A stretch of 64,000 bases of DNA, from positions 24,470,724-24,534,723 of the forward strand of contig CM046443.1 in NCBI GenBank assembly GCA_025506515.1, given 5' to 3'. Below the pieces are notes generated by a model. It did no database searches and had not been told where the DNA came from. It worked only from the letters and a program-made list of their open reading frames with translations. This stretch comes from Flaveria trinervia. Lineage: Eukaryota > Streptophyta > Magnoliopsida > Asterales > Asteraceae. Position numbers and translations under genes: made by a program. This document shows, piece by piece, positions 63,514-64,000 of this stretch; position 1 is the stretch's first letter, and every line of letters begins with the position of its first letter.

Positions 63514-64000
63514 TGTTGTTGAGATTCAAAGTGAAAATTGGGTACAAAATTGTTGGATTTGATCTTGATTTGTAATGTATTGTATTGTATCGTGTGCTCT
63601 ATGTATGATGAAGATGATATAAGGGGAGTTTGAAGAGGTTAGAATTGAATTTGAATCAAAGAAATAAGTAGCAGTTGGAGGGCTCCAAGTGTCAATGTGT
63701 CATTGTTTAGGGTTTTCTTCTCCTAAAGACAATTGGGTGAGACCAAAATGAACCATATCTTTCTTCTGCCGATTTGCAATTTGTAGTAGGTTTTAGAATC
63801 ATTATTTTTGACGTGGTGAAATACCAAGAGTGCCCTTCATGTTTGGTTTTCAAACGTGCCTAAACTTCTATTTAAACATGGTTTTTTGTTTTTTTTAAAT
63901 ATTAAAATTGTCTAAATGTCTAAAAGGAGTATCAAACTGTTTCTCTATTAAAATCTATAATCAAATTTAAAAAGGGTCTTCCTTGATGTTTTATGAAGAA
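63514..64000 (-). promoter_or_regulatory. GUX 5' flank
   Basis: On the minus strand CTTATATC (63623-63616) is a TATA-like element about 105 nt before the ATG, leaving a leader of roughly 75 nt. No other ATG lies in the 100 nt before the start. No other gene is visible to the window edge. Confidence 0.4.

Overview
The window is plant nuclear DNA, most likely from a eudicot. The nested Ty1/Copia elements with a long third ORF recall Asteraceae genomes, but I cannot name the species from the sequence. About 54 kb is a retrotransposon nest and about 10 kb on the right is gene-bearing DNA.

Layout. 1-5986: two truncated Ty3/Gypsy chromovirus 3' ends in tandem (integrase plus chromodomain tail, then a 2.2 kb LTR), with a family-D Copia LTR at the left edge. 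5987-7690: TA-rich microsatellites holding a solo family-D LTR. 7691-27408: left half of Copia element A (+ strand), whose pol is split by a complete, young Copia element B (13224-25494, TSD AGTTG). 27409-30365: 5' LTR and gag of Copia element C, inserted in A. 30366-34652: Gypsy LTR pieces and microsatellites. 34653-53040: right half of element A on the minus strand (3' LTR and third ORF), interrupted by a complete Copia element D (38588-52581, minus strand, TSD GAATT). 53041-53554: piece of the 3' LTR of C, minus strand. 53555-54124: start of a Gypsy LTR, minus strand. 54125-60414: AT-rich intergenic DNA with a candidate 3.6 kb inverted-repeat element. 60415-63513: a three-exon GT8 glucuronosyltransferase (GUX) gene on the minus strand, the only apparently functional host gene.

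The two halves of A, the two LTRs of C and two parts of one Gypsy LTR all lie in opposite orientation across the same two points. Turning 30366-53554 around would restore all three. I read this as a 23.2 kb inversion inside the nest, or a scaffold error with the same effect.

Elements A, B and D each carry a long third ORF between RNase H and the 3' LTR, with a shared N-terminal domain of unknown function. Each retrotransposon family also has its own short, often self-complementary motif repeated through its LTRs and its non-coding spacers, including the spacer just before the third ORF. A 634 bp patch of gag is about 99% identical between B and C while both flanks are only about 82% identical, which suggests gene conversion. 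All pol genes are broken. The GUX gene appears intact once a first exon carrying the membrane anchor (63343-63513) is added.
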